Assembly (NCBI GenBank): GCA_000827265.1
Contig: KN834805.1
Span: 174,702-238,701, forward strand
Direction of reading: 5' to 3'
Origin: Collybiopsis luxurians FD-317 M1
Lineage: Eukaryota > Basidiomycota > Agaricomycetes > Agaricales > Omphalotaceae
DNA length: 64,000 bases
Positions 1 through 12,100 of this stretch are shown here, piece by piece. The notes beneath the pieces were generated by a model that was not told where the DNA came from, did no database searches, and saw only the letters and a list, made by a program, of their open reading frames with translations. How positions within the stretch are numbered: the stretch's first letter is position 1; every line of letters starts with the position of its first letter. The translations under genes and the position numbers were made by a program.

Positions 1-999
1 GATGCTTGATGGACATATCTTTTAATGGCTGGTTCAAAGAACGCAGCACAGTGGGAGAGTTTAATAGCGTACATTCTTGTTTCTCACTGCAATTTAGAGC
101 CTTCCACACCTACTGAGCATGTACAAGAGCCGAGTTTGACGGAAATGGGAGTGCAAGTCTTCAATCTTCATTGCCCGAGGGGAAAGAGTAACTCATTCCC
201 TCGCTTGTCTGCACTTTCAAAATGACTTCGCCCAATCGAAGTGGCGAACAAAGCTCATCAACTTCTGAAGATGAGCTCGTACGAAAGTCATTCAGCGTGT
301 CAACATGAACCTCATCGAGCCAGCCCATTGAAGATCAATGGCGCAAAAGGGTCATTTTCTGGCCTCGCCGTAAGGAATCCCAAGTTGTGGGCAATAAAGA
401 ATGCGAGTGCAACGGACATACCTAAATGTCCGAACACCTCCACTCTCCAGGATCGCGGCCTAGACTCAGAACATGCTTTTGCGAGTACAGCAGTGCTTTA
501 TAGCTTTGTCACGCTCTCTGTTTGTAATTACAGGGACATCGCTAGAAAATTTAACCTGATAAGGGATCCGTGTAGGGTTTTGTGTTCACGGAGCATGTAG
601 GAGGACACTGGCGTAAAGGAAATTAATTGGAAAAGTATATAGTAATGAGACTCCGATGAGAAAAAGAAAGAAGATGGAATGTCGAAATAGGCGCGCGCTT
701 GATCGACAATCGGCGTGAATCTACCTGCGATTCACTCGTTTGTCCATGAATTTCGCGATTTCATTTCGCGATTTCATACGCGCTGCAAGTATCATAAACC
801 TTGGCCACAGGCTCTTACCGTACTTGTCTCAGAAAGATATCTAAAGACCAGGTGTTCAGCTCTCCAAATCAGATAAAAGGAAGTTTTTTTTGAGTTCTTT
901 CCCCTCAGCCTTGCTCTTCTCACTACATTTTCGAACTAGCATACTCCGTTAGTTTTCACAGTCTAGTCCCCAGTGTTGTCTCATTATTTGTCTAGAAAC
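1..999. other. No supportable gene; upstream region of first CVNH gene
   Basis: Open frames here start at non-ATG codons and resemble nothing I recognise. A short direct repeat of a TTTCGCGATTTCA-like unit lies near 748-776. The last 200 bases are pyrimidine-rich and probably contain the promoter and 5' leader of the CVNH gene starting at 1000. Confidence 0.5.
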
Positions 1000-1347
1000 A
1001 TGCCTTTCCACAGCTCCTGGCAGAATCCTCATCTCATCAACAGCTTTCTGACCGTTAAATATGCTGGCAAGAATGTAACGCTGGACCTCGACTCATGCCT
1101 AAGCGTCGCCAATGGCAAACTTATCTGGGGAGGCCGTGGTGGTTTCTCGGCTCTGCAGAACCAGTCCCTCAGTGGATCGGACTTCAGTGGAGAATTAGAA
1201 TTTCAAGGGAAATCGGTAACAGTCTACCTCGACCTGAGTACAAACATTCAAGTCAAGGGAGGCAAACTTGTATACGTAGCCACCAGGACCCCTTCTCCCA
1301 AACCTGTGAAGCGTGATTCCTCTCGGGCCGTTTCTCCTTCTGCGTAG
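1000..1347 (+). CDS. CVNH (cyanovirin-N homology) domain protein, 115 aa
   Basis: Single-exon frame starting at ATG 1000; an in-frame TTG lies upstream but is not a credible start. Residues of about 15-92 show the CVNH repeat pattern: a beta-strand, then LDLDSCLSVANGKLIWGG, a second strand pair, and the weaker repeat YLDLSTNIQVKGGKLVYV. CVNH proteins are small, often secreted or cytosolic, carbohydrate-binding proteins common in fungi. Most disulphide cysteines of classical cyanovirin-N are absent (one Cys in DSCLS), so sugar binding is unproven. A basic Pro/Ser-rich tail (about residues 93-115) follows the domain, and no signal peptide is seen. The downstream neighbour is a larger CVNH gene on the same strand, so the pair looks like a tandem duplication that diverged. 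Family assignment is fairly secure; function is inferred. Confidence 0.72.
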   Translation: MPFHSSWQNPHLINSFLTVKYAGKNVTLDLDSCLSVANGKLIWGGRGGFSALQNQSLSGSDFSGELEFQGKSVTVYLDLSTNIQVKGGKLVYVATRTPSPKPVKRDSSRAVSPSA

Positions 1348-1517
1348 GTCTTCCTGATTCGTGATGGAAATGACGTTAAATGAGATCGTCTAGTGATCCG
1401 CCCCCATCATACCAGGCTAGTTTCTTTCAAGAGTTCAAAACGTATAAGTCAACCCACCAACAGTAAGTCTTTGCATTCACACACCAGTATGCTGAAATGT
1501 CTTAACAAGTTCCTAGG

Positions 1518-2533
1518 ATGACTTATTCAGAACAATCTTCGTTATTCTTCAAGATCAGCGTAGGAACGACGTTGCGCCTGACGAAATCCATTCTTTCTGC
1601 TGAATGCCGAGACGCGAATGGAAAACCCTGCCCATCTTCCACGTTGGATCTCAATTCTTACATCGGCATCGTCAATGGCAAGCTCGTGTGGGGACGCGAG
1701 GGATTCTTTTCAGCCTGCCAAAGCGTCAGGCTTGAAGAGTTTCTTCTCCACGCCGAGTGCGAAGTCGATGCAAAGAAGGTTACATCAACCTTAGACCTCG
1801 CGCGCTATCTCTACGTGTACGACGGCATGCTCGGTGTCAAGGTGCACACGGACACAACCGACTTGACAAAGTTCTTCACTGAAGCACCGTGGATGAAGGT
1901 CAAAGGTAGGCTAGCTTTTTTTAATTGGCGAATATTGTTTGTTAACGATTCTATGCAGTTGTCACCGAGACTAATTCGGACGGAGTTCTTGGAGCAGTCG
2001 GAGAGGGAGCCGCTTTCAAAACTGCTTTCAGTTCTCTAGCTGAAGCGTCATCCAAGCATATCGATGCCGAGATTACGCAGGAATTCTATGAATCGGCCAA
2101 TGTGTATCTCAAGGATATGATGGAAAACGAAGTGAAGACACAGATGACCGAGGAATTCTCTAACGCCGTGTGGACTAACATTGAAGACAAAATCTCTGCT
2201 GAGATCGAGGAAGCCTTTTCGGTTGCCAAGAAGACCGTCCTCACAGCCTGCAAAAAGATGGTAAATGCGGCAATAGAGGATGTTTCCGTGAAATATACCG
2301 AGTCTGTCGTCGGCCCAATGCAAGGCCGAATCGTCGAAGCATGCGACAAGCATATGCAATCGACGATAGTAGGAATCAGCGCTTCCGCCATCGCAAGGTT
2401 CCAGGAACGGGCGGAGATCTTGCTGGAGCGCGAGCTCGTTGCGGCAAGTGTTCGCCGTGCACAAACCCAGGCTCGTCTCCTCGAGATGTTTTCCGCTACT
2501 TTGCAACAGGGCGCTCTTCAATTTGGCTTCTAA
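1518..2533 (+). CDS. CVNH domain protein with long helical C-terminal extension, 320 aa
   Basis: Two exons, 1518-1905 and 1959-2533, with a 53-nt GT-AG intron (1906-1958). Splicing restores one frame across the junction and gives 320 aa. The N-terminal ~120 residues are a CVNH domain with both repeats (STLDLNSYIGIVNGKLVW and STLDLARYLYVYDGML) and more cysteines than its upstream neighbour. The second half, from about residue 150, is rich in Ala/Glu/Lys and lacks Pro and helix breakers over long stretches, so it should be alpha-helical or coiled-coil. I do not recognise this C-terminal part. The combination suggests a lectin-like module presented on, or oligomerised by, a helical stalk; this is inference. 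There is no signal peptide. A 5' leader intron ending at the AG just before the ATG is possible. Confidence 0.72.
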
Positions 2534-3232
2534 AGGCCATGACAACTTCACGGGATCTTTCACGAATTTTGGACTTGATATATTTTTTCTCAGATTCGGC
2601 GTCTCGTTTGATTTCTACACTCTGTATATCTGGTGTCGTATGTTTGTAGTCAGCTTCTTACCCTACTCTATGTATCTAAAAAACCGTTGCATTATCTTGA
2701 TTCTACCTACCCACCCAATAGCTTGTCATTTTGCCGAGCTTCTTTAGGGCTTGCCTCGCGCGTGCAGCATTTCATTCAATGCATCAAGCCTGTAAACGCA
2801 GCTCCCTAGCACTGCATCAAGAATCTTTCATACGAAGGTGTGGTCATCAGGACAAGACTCATCGGCGAGTCACTTTCAGAATCAATCGAGTTTTGCTGGA
2901 ACACCCAATCAGCTTCTCATACAGCTAAGATTAACCGCCCTTTCATTTCGGTAAGTACCTGAATGTTTTGATTAACGGAGAAGTTCCGAGCGCTAACGCG
3001 GCTAACTTGAAGGACAAAGTTCAGCAGCATGCACGAAGAGCATTGCAACCCTTTGATTAACGAGATCTGGGCTAGGATCTACCTTAAGTTGTTGAAAATG
3101 AAGAGGATTGAACTTATCAGCACTGACAGCAGGCATGATAGATAGATAGCATATGACACCAACGCCCCAGACACACCCACCCAAGGAAACCAACTAAGAT
3201 TTCAAGACTTTGTTTCTCTCCGAACTTCGTTT
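2534..3232. other. Intergenic, no gene seen
   Basis: AT-rich sequence between the convergent CVNH and NmrA genes. It holds a short GATA-type microsatellite (about 3136-3148). The stretch CACCCACCCAAGGAAACCAA near 3175 recurs near 5342 downstream of the second NmrA gene, so the NmrA duplication included 3' flanking DNA. Confidence 0.5.
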
Positions 3233-4444
3233 CTACTGAGTTGGTTGGTACTTGTACGCCACCGAAGGAAAGATTGTACCGTTGATTTTTTTCTTTCTTA
3301 TGAAGCTCTCGAGCGTGTACCCAGTTGGATGAACGCGCCTAATCCACTCCATATCCCTTGTCAAAAGATCGTCTCCCCAGATTCTGTACATTCCTGCGAC
3401 TGTATCTCGAATGGAAGGTCCCTCCGGCCGACCTCGGACCATCGGAAGCTTGAAGTAATCTTCATGAACACCCAAATACTCTTCGACGGAAATCCGTTCG
3501 TGGACAGCAGGTATTCCCGTCACGCGCGTGAACGTCTCGACGAGTTGATCGATGGTCATGAATTCAGTAGCAATCTTGAGATCCTAAGCTGAAGTCTCTG
3601 AACGATGGTCGAAAGTGTAGCGAGCCCACCAGCCAATGTCTTCGAGACTGATTGCGGGGATGTGACCATCTCCTGTCGGAATCGCCCAGACGACAACACC
3701 GTTGCGTCGCTGTGGGAGAGGCCCGAGAAGTGTCTGCAGGCGCATATAGTCAATGAATCATTCGGAATTGAAGAGAGCACCGCGCTTCACCTTCCAGGTT
3801 CTCCAGATAGGGGCCAGTTGTAATGATAGTCCATGTTAACGAATCCCCGTTGGGGCTCGAAGGCTGGACTTGCAAAAAGTCGCCAAAGGTACCCTTCCCA
3901 TCATAATGGATAGTATGGTATTTCGGATTGAAATTTCCAAGCTACGTACTATTAGAATCTGTTGCCAAAAAAGATACAGTTGAAGAAGAGTCCGACCTTG
4001 CTAGCATAATCAAGACCGCTCCAAATAAAATGCTTCAATTGTGCTCGGTGCGCTTGTTCGAATATCTTTACAGCAGCGTAGATTTCGTTCTTTTCGCCGA
4101 CTGTAAATGTGTCGGTGTTGACGAAAACTCCGTAGCAGCCTTCAAGTGCAGAGGCGATGTCGCTGAGGTTGTCAAAATGACCTGCATACGAGCGGAAAAT
4201 TAGACTTTGACTGATAAGAGGATCATCGACGTGGGGCGACATAAGACCAACCTTCGAACAATTCAGCACCCAAAGCCTCAACGGCTTGGGCTTTTTCGGT
4301 CTTCGGGTCCCGGGTAAGTGCTCTCACCGAATACGGAGATGGTGTCCCATCATCCTGTGGGGCAAGTAAAGCAGCGACGACGACCTTGCCTTGAGTACCT
4401 GTGGCACCGATGACAAGTAAACGCTTCTTGTCTGCAGATGACAT
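3233..4444 (-). pseudogene. NmrA-like family gene, disrupted
   Basis: Four exons by comparison with the intact paralogue at 5460-6697: 4252-4444, 3997-4181, about 3789-3941 and 3233-3733. The start at 4444 gives MSSADKKRLLVIGATGTQG, with the Rossmann GxxGxxG motif of NmrA-like NAD(P)-binding proteins. Two lesions are visible. First, an in-frame TAG at 3584-3586, where the paralogue has CAA (Gln). Second, the donor of intron 3: the paralogue reads GGT then GTATGT, whereas here GGT is followed by GAAGC, as if a T were lost. The nearest usable GT shifts the frame and terminates. The rest of exon 4 is well conserved, so the decay is recent. If the genome tolerated readthrough or an unusual splice, a shortened product is possible, but I consider it a young pseudogene. 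Confidence 0.7.
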
Positions 4445-5459
4445 TGGATAGTAACTGAGGCTGTGTTTGGTTTCGATTTCGAGTGAACAGACACTGGTAT
4501 TTATGTCTCTTGTATGGCGAGTGGTAAAAAATATCTCTATGCGGCGTAATTCCTCCTTGAACCATATCAGTACTAACAGCGGATGATAGATGGATAGATA
4601 GATAAAGGGATCTCGTGTGAGAACAGCCGGACCGTTGTGCAACCCTCAGCGCGCGCACCGGCGGGGAAGGTAGACTGAAGTCCGGAGCAGTAGTTCGTAG
4701 TTGAGTGAGTACATGCAGGAGTGGATAGCTGAGCAATGAAACAAGAGAATGGGTGCTTCACCCATCGGCTCCTCCTCTCTGTAAGGAGCGTTACAGTCCT
4801 CCTCTGTCAAAAGTGGCGGCATGACGGTGACAGTGTCAACTTTTCCATAAACGTGCTGTTCGCGGACGTGCCTTTACTTTACTTTTACTAGCATCCAAGA
4901 CGGATAGACGCGATGCATTCGCTCCAATTGTGACGTGGATATACGACTCCGAGCGAGTATGCACATGCAGTCTGCGAAAATTTTCTTTTGTGCAAACTGT
5001 GACGACATAAATGGAGGCGGAGGAATTGGTGGAGAGCGCCCCACTTCCCGGTCTTATGGCATTCTAACCTTTCTTGAAGCTTCTGTACCGTAAAGCCCTA
5101 AGATCTTTACGGTTTATTTTCCTTGAAGTTTTAGTGCATAGGTCTGCTTAGTCCTTCCTTTTGCGGACTCCAGCTTGCCCAAAAATGAAAGTTGGGGCGG
5201 CCGATCTGCAGAACTCCCGCTCTAACGAACTAGAACGAATCGACCTGAAAGAACCAGCTAATCAAAATCGAGTCTCTCATCCCTCTGAACTCCACGTTCA
5301 CGCTAACAACTCATATAGGACTAAATGTCCCTAAAACATCACCCACCCAAGGAAACCAATTAGTCAAAATCAAATCTTCTTTTTTCCCTCTAAACTTCAA
5401 GTTCAAATTATGCTAGCAATCCATATAGCCAGCAATGTCCGGTAATAACAACAGCCAAT
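4445..5459. other. Intergenic between NmrA paralogues
   Basis: No conserved frame. A GATA/GATG microsatellite sits at about 4581-4606. The preceding sequence (TCAGTACTAACAGCGGATGA, near 4567) is related to TCAGCACTGACAGCAGGCATG near 3118, again pointing to duplicated flanking sequence. Confidence 0.5.
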
Positions 5460-6697
5460 CTACTTGTGCGCCGTAGCCGGAGTGCTTTTATACAACTTGT
5501 AACTGAAAGCAGACCCATCGTACGCCTTTTCCCTCATCCAACTCTCCAGTGTATACCCAGTCGGATGCACCCTCCTATTCCACTCCATATCCCTCGTCAC
5601 CAAACCGTCCCCCCAAACCCTCCACATCCCCGCAAATGTATCCCCCACCGTAGGGCCCTCCGGCTCAATCTTAATAATAGGTCGTTCATAATGCATCGGG
5701 TACAGCTTACGGTACTCCTCGATGGAAAGCTGTTTCCGAACTGCAGGGATCCCTGTGACGCGGGTGAAGGTCTCGACGAGTTGGTCGACGGTCATGAATT
5801 CTGTGGCGACCTTGAGGTCTTGGCCGGAGGTTTGGGAGCGGTGATCAAAAGTGTATCGGGTCCACCACCCAATGTCTTCGACGCTGATAGCGGGTATGTG
5901 TCCATCTCCGACTGGAATGGCGAAGACGACTGCACCGTTTTCGCGTTCTGTAAGGGGTCCTAGGAGTGTCTGGGGAGAGTAAAGTAATGTTTGAGATGGG
6001 ATGAACGCGATTGCAAGATGAAGGATTGGACATACACCACGGAGATTTTCTATATATGGGCCGCAGGTTATGATTGTCCATGTTAACGAATCACCGTCAG
6101 GACTCGAGGGCTGCGAGCGTAGATAATCGCTGACGACGCCTTTCGCATCCAGATGAACAGCATGGTATTTTGGATCGTAATTCCCTAGCTAGCCGGGACC
6201 AAACAGGAATTAAGGCCTCGATAGTATAGGGATAATTTGGTTTATGAAGACCCAGCGTACCTTGCTACCATAATCTAGCGAACTCCAAATAAAATGCTTC
6301 ATCTGAGAAGCACGATGTGCCTGTTCAAACATCTTGATCCCAGCGTAAATCTCTCCCTTCTCCCCAACTGAAAACGTATCCGTATTGACAAATACCCCGT
6401 AACACCCTTCATACGCAGCCGCGACGCTATCCATATCGTCGAATGTACCTGGTGCACGCAAGTTTGAGGTTCATCCGAGGGAAAATGATGTCTGAAAAGC
6501 AGACCTTGAAACAACTCCGCACCCAATGCAGCAAGCCCTTGCGCCTCTTCGCTCGTCGGATCGCGTGTTAATGCCCTAACTGAATACGGAGATGGCGTTC
6601 CATCGTCTTGGGGTGCCAGGAGAGAAGAAACGACAGGTCTCCCTTGAGCTCCGGTTGCGCCGACGACTAAGATGAGTTTCTTGGTCGGCAGTGGCAT
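5460..6697 (-). CDS. NmrA-like family NAD(P)-binding protein, 347 aa
   Basis: Four exons: 6505-6697, 6261-6448, 6036-6188 and 5460-5969. The introns are GT-AG and the joined frame is 1044 nt. The start is the ATG at 6697 (MPLPTKKLILVVGATGAQG). The N-terminus is the NmrA Rossmann fold with the GATGAQG nucleotide-binding loop, followed by an arginine-containing strand (VRALTRDP) typical of NADP sensing. Later segments match the NmrA/HSCARG layout: a VFVNTDTF strand, MKHFIWSS, then TWTIITCGPYIENL and GDGHIPAISVEDIGWW. NmrA-like proteins act as redox-sensing regulators or as atypical reductases; which applies here cannot be told. The length is normal. It is a tandem paralogue of the broken gene at 3233-4444, transcribed in the same direction. 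Confidence 0.85.
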
Positions 6698-7310
6698 GCG
6701 GCTAGTCACTGATTGGATTGAACAAGCACTAAGTTCTTTGTGTTAACCCGAAGTAATTGTTGGAGTCGGACCTGTCATGGCTGATATCGATGAAGCCTGA
6801 AAAGCTACCGGGGCGAGCCGCGGACCGGTTGATGGAGTGCCTTTCAAGGCCATTTTGGTAGCCAGTCGTGTTTGATTGGTAAAATAATAATACTAGGGTA
6901 CACATACTTACTTACAGCAAGCACTACCTGAAATTAAATAATGTAGAACAAGAGCCAATTTTCGCGTCACGTCGAGCGTGTGCGGGGTACCGACACACAC
7001 CAAAAAAAGAGAGGGAGAGGGAGAGGGAGAGAGAGAAGGAAGGATGGTACAGCAAAAGAAGTACCTTGCAATCGTGAAAAATCATTGTGGCCAGTGAAGG
7101 ATACACAGTAAAACACACAGCAGTGATATATAGGCCCAAGAAAAAACCGTCAAACGAGGGGCGAGCGGGGAAGCAAAATGAGAGCAACACGGCGTGAAAA
7201 AGAAAATCAGGAAAGAATGCATCATGGGAAAAGGATCGGGGCGTTATATAAGGAGAGAATCAGGAAAAGAATTCCAATGAAGCCGCCGTAAACTGATGGA
7301 CCGTTGCAGC
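6698..7310. other. Intergenic with GA microsatellite
   Basis: No gene recognised. An imperfect GAGAGG/GA repeat occupies about 7010-7045. The region would contain the NmrA promoter and the 3' end of the Ser-rich membrane protein gene. Confidence 0.45.
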
Positions 7311-8225
7311 TCATAGCTTGAATATGAAAAAGACAGCCAGGACAATGAGCACACCCATAGCCGCCCAACTCCCCCAAAGCAACATGCGCATCACCGTCGT
7401 CGAAGGGAGGCCACTCCTAAAAACAACTCCCCGCTTGATACGGAAGGTGTTGTGAAGGTACCCCGGACTTTTGGAATTGGAATTGGAATTTGAACTCGAA
7501 TATCCAACGCGATCCTCGCGAAATGGAGACGAAGACGAGGACGATTCAGAATGCGAAGCTGAAGAAGGCCAACGGTACGAGTACCACCCTGGACCATCGA
7601 AACGAGAACGAGTCGAATCCACCGAATCCCTCCCTCTGTACGGGTCCAAATCTTCAGAAGTAAGAAGACTATCATCCTCGATAAACGTCTCTTCCATATT
7701 TCGAAGATCAACGGAGGCATTTTTGGACGTGGAGTATGCGGAGAAAGAGTCGTCAATGTGTCGTTGTTTCTTAAAACGCTGGGGTAGGGACGGATAGACG
7801 ATGGGTGAAGGGGAATAATTTAGGTTTGAGTTGGGAGTTTGTGGCGACAAGCTAGAGTTTGGGGAGTCACTGGCGGAAGGAGGGGGAGTAGGAAGACCGT
7901 GTAAACCGACGATATTAGATACATTTGCGTTTACATTGGCGGTGTCGCATGAAATGAATGAACGGGGTGAACTGGATGACGAAGGCGAGCGAGTACGAGT
8001 CGTGCTCGTACTCGAGCCCGTACTTGGGCTACGAGGAAACTTGAACGACTGAAATTTTGTTCTATCCGCATCTGTTACATGATATGGAGTCGTTTTTCCA
8101 ACGACCAAAGGAGAGGAATCCGCCAACTGCGACTGCGACTGGCTACCAAAACCGAGACCAAAACGGGAGGCGCTGGACCTATTTCTCAAATGACTCTGAG
8201 ATTTGGTAAATTCTGTACGAGACAT
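7311..8225 (-). CDS. Ser/Pro-rich protein with single C-terminal membrane anchor, 304 aa
   Basis: One uninterrupted frame from ATG 8225 to a stop at 7311. About 270 N-terminal residues are low complexity, with many Ser, Asn, Arg and Pro and runs such as SPSSSSSPRS and SSSNSNSNSKS. A compact hydrophobic segment of about 22 residues (WAAMGVLIVLAVFFIFKL) ends the protein. This is the layout of a tail-anchored or type II-like protein with a disordered cytosolic region full of potential phosphorylation sites. A basic juxtamembrane stretch (FRIKRGVVFRSG) precedes the anchor. I do not recognise a family. The TPPP and SSS repeats look like kinase docking or phospho-sites, but this is inference. Confidence 0.62.
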   Translation of the reverse strand: MSRTEFTKSQSHLRNRSSASRFGLGFGSQSQSQLADSSPLVVGKTTPYHVTDADRTKFQSFKFPRSPSTGSSTSTTRTRSPSSSSSPRSFISCDTANVNANVSNIVGLHGLPTPPPSASDSPNSSLSPQTPNSNLNYSPSPIVYPSLPQRFKKQRHIDDSFSAYSTSKNASVDLRNMEETFIEDDSLLTSEDLDPYRGRDSVDSTRSRFDGPGWYSYRWPSSASHSESSSSSSPFREDRVGYSSSNSNSNSKSPGYLHNTFRIKRGVVFRSGLPSTTVMRMLLWGSWAAMGVLIVLAVFFIFKL

Positions 8226-9159
8226 GAGAGTAAAAAGGAAAAGAGTGAGTGGAAAAAGATTGTCAGGTTTGGTCCCCTGTTGGTCGCGAGGGTCGTCTGC
8301 ACAAGGTCGTCGTCGTCGTTTTGGTATTGATCAGGGCGCTTATGAACGGAGCGGAGTAATTTACAGAGCGGGCGCAAGACAGCAAGAAGGCAGCTGCCAG
8401 CCATTCAATATCCCCGCCAGAAGCTCCGACTGCATCCTGAACATGGTCCAAGAGCGGCTGGTATCTTGTCCTGAAAATAGATGCAAAGCGCTGCTGCTGC
8501 GGATACGGTTCCCCTGAACGAGCGCTTAATAGCCTCGCAAGGGCAGCAGCCACTCAGCTAATTCGGTTTCAACGCATGGCGCTTTCGCCTTGATGTAGAT
8601 ATAGCATCGTTCGTTACTCCCTGCCTTTCGATCTCCATGTCAGATTGAGTTTGCATTGATTCTATCTATCTATGTAAAAAGACAAAGTCGAGAGGAAACA
8701 AAGAGATTGAAAACGAGAGTGGCGTTGAACAAATTCCAAACCAATCCAAAAAATCGTAAAGTTTGAGTACTGTACTCGAGTGAAATGTTGATAGAGATAC
8801 ATCCGTCATCAAAGGGGGAGGAGGGGGAAGAGGTAGTGGTGGGTAGTGGTGGACACTAGCTTTTCAAGTCCAGACAAAAGAGAATACGAATGAGCGAAAG
8901 GGAAGTTGAGAGAAGGAAGGGAGTGAGAAACAGAACGAGAATGAAAGAAAGACACAGGCTACATAGTACAAAGTTACAGAAAGCAAAAACGAAACAATCA
9001 CAAAGCAAGGAGGAGAGACAAAGACAAAGACAAAAAAGGAAAAACAGAGGGAAAAACAGAGATGAAGCTGGTATCAGTCGTCATGAAATAAATTAGACCA
9101 AATCTCTAATAGATATCGTCATACATTCTTCGTTGAAGCCAGCCCTGGAGAAAAAATAT
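8226..9159. other. Intergenic, purine-rich, no gene assigned
   Basis: This is the upstream region of the Ser-rich membrane protein gene and the 3' side of the large Zn2Cys6 gene. About 8880-9070 is strongly A/G-rich, which produces an artificial Lys/Arg/Glu frame. A 96-codon minus-strand frame (8263-8553, starting MAAALARLLSARSG) is the only alternative. It has no recognisable motif and may be leader sequence. Confidence 0.4.
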
Positions 9160-12100
9160 CTATGTCTGATAGTACTGGTTATGATTATCATGAGATGAAG
9201 TCGGATCGCCCCAATACGAGTTATCATGCTGGTGCTGGGAGGAAAGCGTCGTCCAGACCTGCGTCGACGACGGCGCAGAGTGGTGATCGCCCGCGCCGTT
9301 GTGAGCGGGATGAGAAGGGTGAGCATTATACGCGCCGTACGCCTGTGACCCGTGCTGCTGCTGCTGCTGTTGCAATTCCTCCATCGAAGGCTTGACATCG
9401 TACGAAACCGTGTCGAATATCATCGGATCATCCATAACTCCGTTGATCACAGACTGAACATTCACCATGTCTCCGTGCATCCCACCCGAACCGGAAGGAT
9501 CGTAGCCGTCGAACATCACCGCTGCTCCTGCATTATTGTAATATTCTTGTGGAGATGGGAGATGTGGAGCAGTACTTTGTTTCTGCGTCTGAGGGAAGGA
9601 CGGAGGACTGGGCTGGTGAGGGTGGGATTGCGTTCCGAACGTTGGTGTACTGTACGGGGAGTTGGCAGGTCCACCTCCGTTCGAAGAGCCAGCCGTACCA
9701 TACGGACTCGATGACGGCGACGACGAAAATGGACCATTGAAGCCGTCAACACCTGTCCCTGGCGTCTGATTGAATTGGAAATCGTACGAAGTTGCCGCTT
9801 CTGGTGTAGCGTCGTAGGAGGTCGGAGAGTCGACGTACGTCTGCTGAAGGTTATGGTTGTGTTGCCTAGACGAAATCGAGGGACCGCTGACAGCTTGAGG
9901 AGAGGCCATTTCCATGGATTGTTGTTGCTCCTCATAGTTGGCCATTGGATAATCCGCAGGGGTGGACGAAGACAACGTCGAATCTCGCCTTGGTCTCTGA
10001 ACATGCAGACGAGGATCCTGAGAGAGCGAGGACGAGCGAGAACGATATGCGAACTGTTCCTGGGCAGCGGCGGCTTGAAGTTGCGGGATCGTAGGGGACT
10101 GGAAGGGTAACGAAGGGTGAGGGGTAGCAGGAGACGCCTGGGACTGGGACTGCTGAGGAAGGGTGAACATAGATCTCCCACCCGCGTTTGAAGGTTTCTC
10201 CATGACCGGTGTACCATTCGCACTTGCGGTAGCTGCGCTGGCGACGCTCACAGATTGTCGCCTGCTTGGAACCGGCGTAGAAACACTTGTCGGAGGCTGG
10301 GTTGTCGCGGGACTCGACGTAAGAGGTGATCCATCCTTAGCTGGACGTTTCCTCACGCCAACAGCAGGATAGGGTTTCTTTTGTTTCTTGTCCTTGTCAT
10401 TGCCTTTAGGTGACGTATTCACGCTCAACGGCTCATGCTTGGGTTTGTCAGCTGCGCCATTAACTGTAGGGAACGGAGGCGGCCGCTTTGAAGGTGGCAG
10501 AGGCTGAGAAGAAGAAACCCCAACCCCTGGAGCTGACGCAAAATCTTGTGAACCAGGAGAAGGGGCCGTCGTGGGTGCTGGCGGAATAGTCGGATAGACA
10601 TATGCAGGAGCAGACGTTACAGGCGAACGGCTAAGCTCGTCCAATTCGTGATGTTTACGTTTCGACGGAACGTTTGGACTTGCCGAACCTCCGCCTCTGC
10701 GCGAACCGCTGCCAGTTTCAGCCCTATGCTTCAGTGCCTCAATAATCCGAATGGAGTCTTTGGAATTAATAACGAATGTCGCGCCTATAGCGGAGCCGAA
10801 TTTAGAATCGGCGACACTTTTCAGAATCTCCAGCGCAACATCGACGTCTTCCATAGCGACTGCAGCCCACATCGTCGAGGGCTGTTTTATGACTGCATGA
10901 GCACATACCACGGCAGCGTCAAAGATAGCTCGAGGGAGAGGGTAAAAGTCGAACAGGCCCGGCGAAAGACAGGCCGGGATAGGTCCACCTTCTTGCGATC
11001 TCCATAGCTCCGAAAGCGCTTTGGCAGCCTTCATGATCCCATGTGCGGCGTTGATACTACCTAGACTGGCTTGATGCGGTACACCGGCGGCGTGTTTCTT
11101 CAAGAAAGGCAGATACACTCTCAGAATGAGCCGATGCGCAGTCATTGCAACTTCGCAGCGCTGAGCGACGAGCGTTGGCTCGTTCTCGCCTTCCTGAGCA
11201 GCTTCATGATCCAGCTGGTAGTATGAAGGTAGGTCATTTAACCATGCACGGACTTCCGTTTCCATTGACGCTGCCTGGTCTATCGAATAGCAGTTGCTAT
11301 TCGGCGAAGAGCCATAGTATGATGTGCGAACCTGGGGTGCATGACCAAACTCGGGAGTGTTCATTCTCCTCTTGATGCTTCGAACCAGCAATGTAAGACT
11401 TCAATAAATGGAATTCAATTTTGAATTCATAGAGTATTCAGTAGGACTCACCGAGATCGGATTTCGAAATACCGCATTCCGTCCTTGCAATATCCAGATC
11501 CATCTTCGCCGCCACTCGCTGGAGGAGGTATCCGGATCGACAGGGGTCCAAACACCTTCTCGTCCACATTCGCCACCGGGCGTTTCGTATTAAACGAATT
11601 GTCAGCGATCAGAGGTGGTTGATTCATTATATCGGACAGGAAGCTATAATAATAAATCCAGTTAGCGGTGAGGAATGAAAATTGAAATACCGTGAAACAT
11701 ACAGATCGAAATACATTATCGTCCACCAAACCCTGCGTCTAATCTCGGCTTCGTACAAGGTAAATCGCGATTCCCTCGCAGCCCTCGAAGCAGATAAGTT
11801 CGCCAACATAGAAGGGTCAGTAAGCTTATTGTTGCTCTTAGCCTTCTTCGCTCCCGAGGGAAGACCGCCACTCGAACTAGTTGCCGAGCTAGGAGAAGGA
11901 GAACAACTGGAGTCCGACGATTGCAAAGGTCCTATGTCTTCGGGATCCTTGTTCAGGGACATTTGACGGGCGTAGTTGACGAGTTTGCCAACCTGGGAAA
12001 TTGATTAGTAGACGTAGGTAGAGACCTCTAAGGTGAAACTCACGAGAGGGAACATGACTGCAGCTACACCTCTTGCACTCTTGCTCTTGGACTTGTCTCT

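Noticed and set aside
8890..9096. Lys/Arg-rich small protein
   Set aside because: Arises from a purine-rich tract; repetitive, no homology recognised, likely 3' untranslated region of a neighbouring gene.
9093..10223. Alternative-frame proteins opposite or within the large regulator gene (for example 9516-10223 minus)
   Set aside because: Low-complexity shadows of the Ser/Pro/Gln-rich coding frame; no independent motifs.
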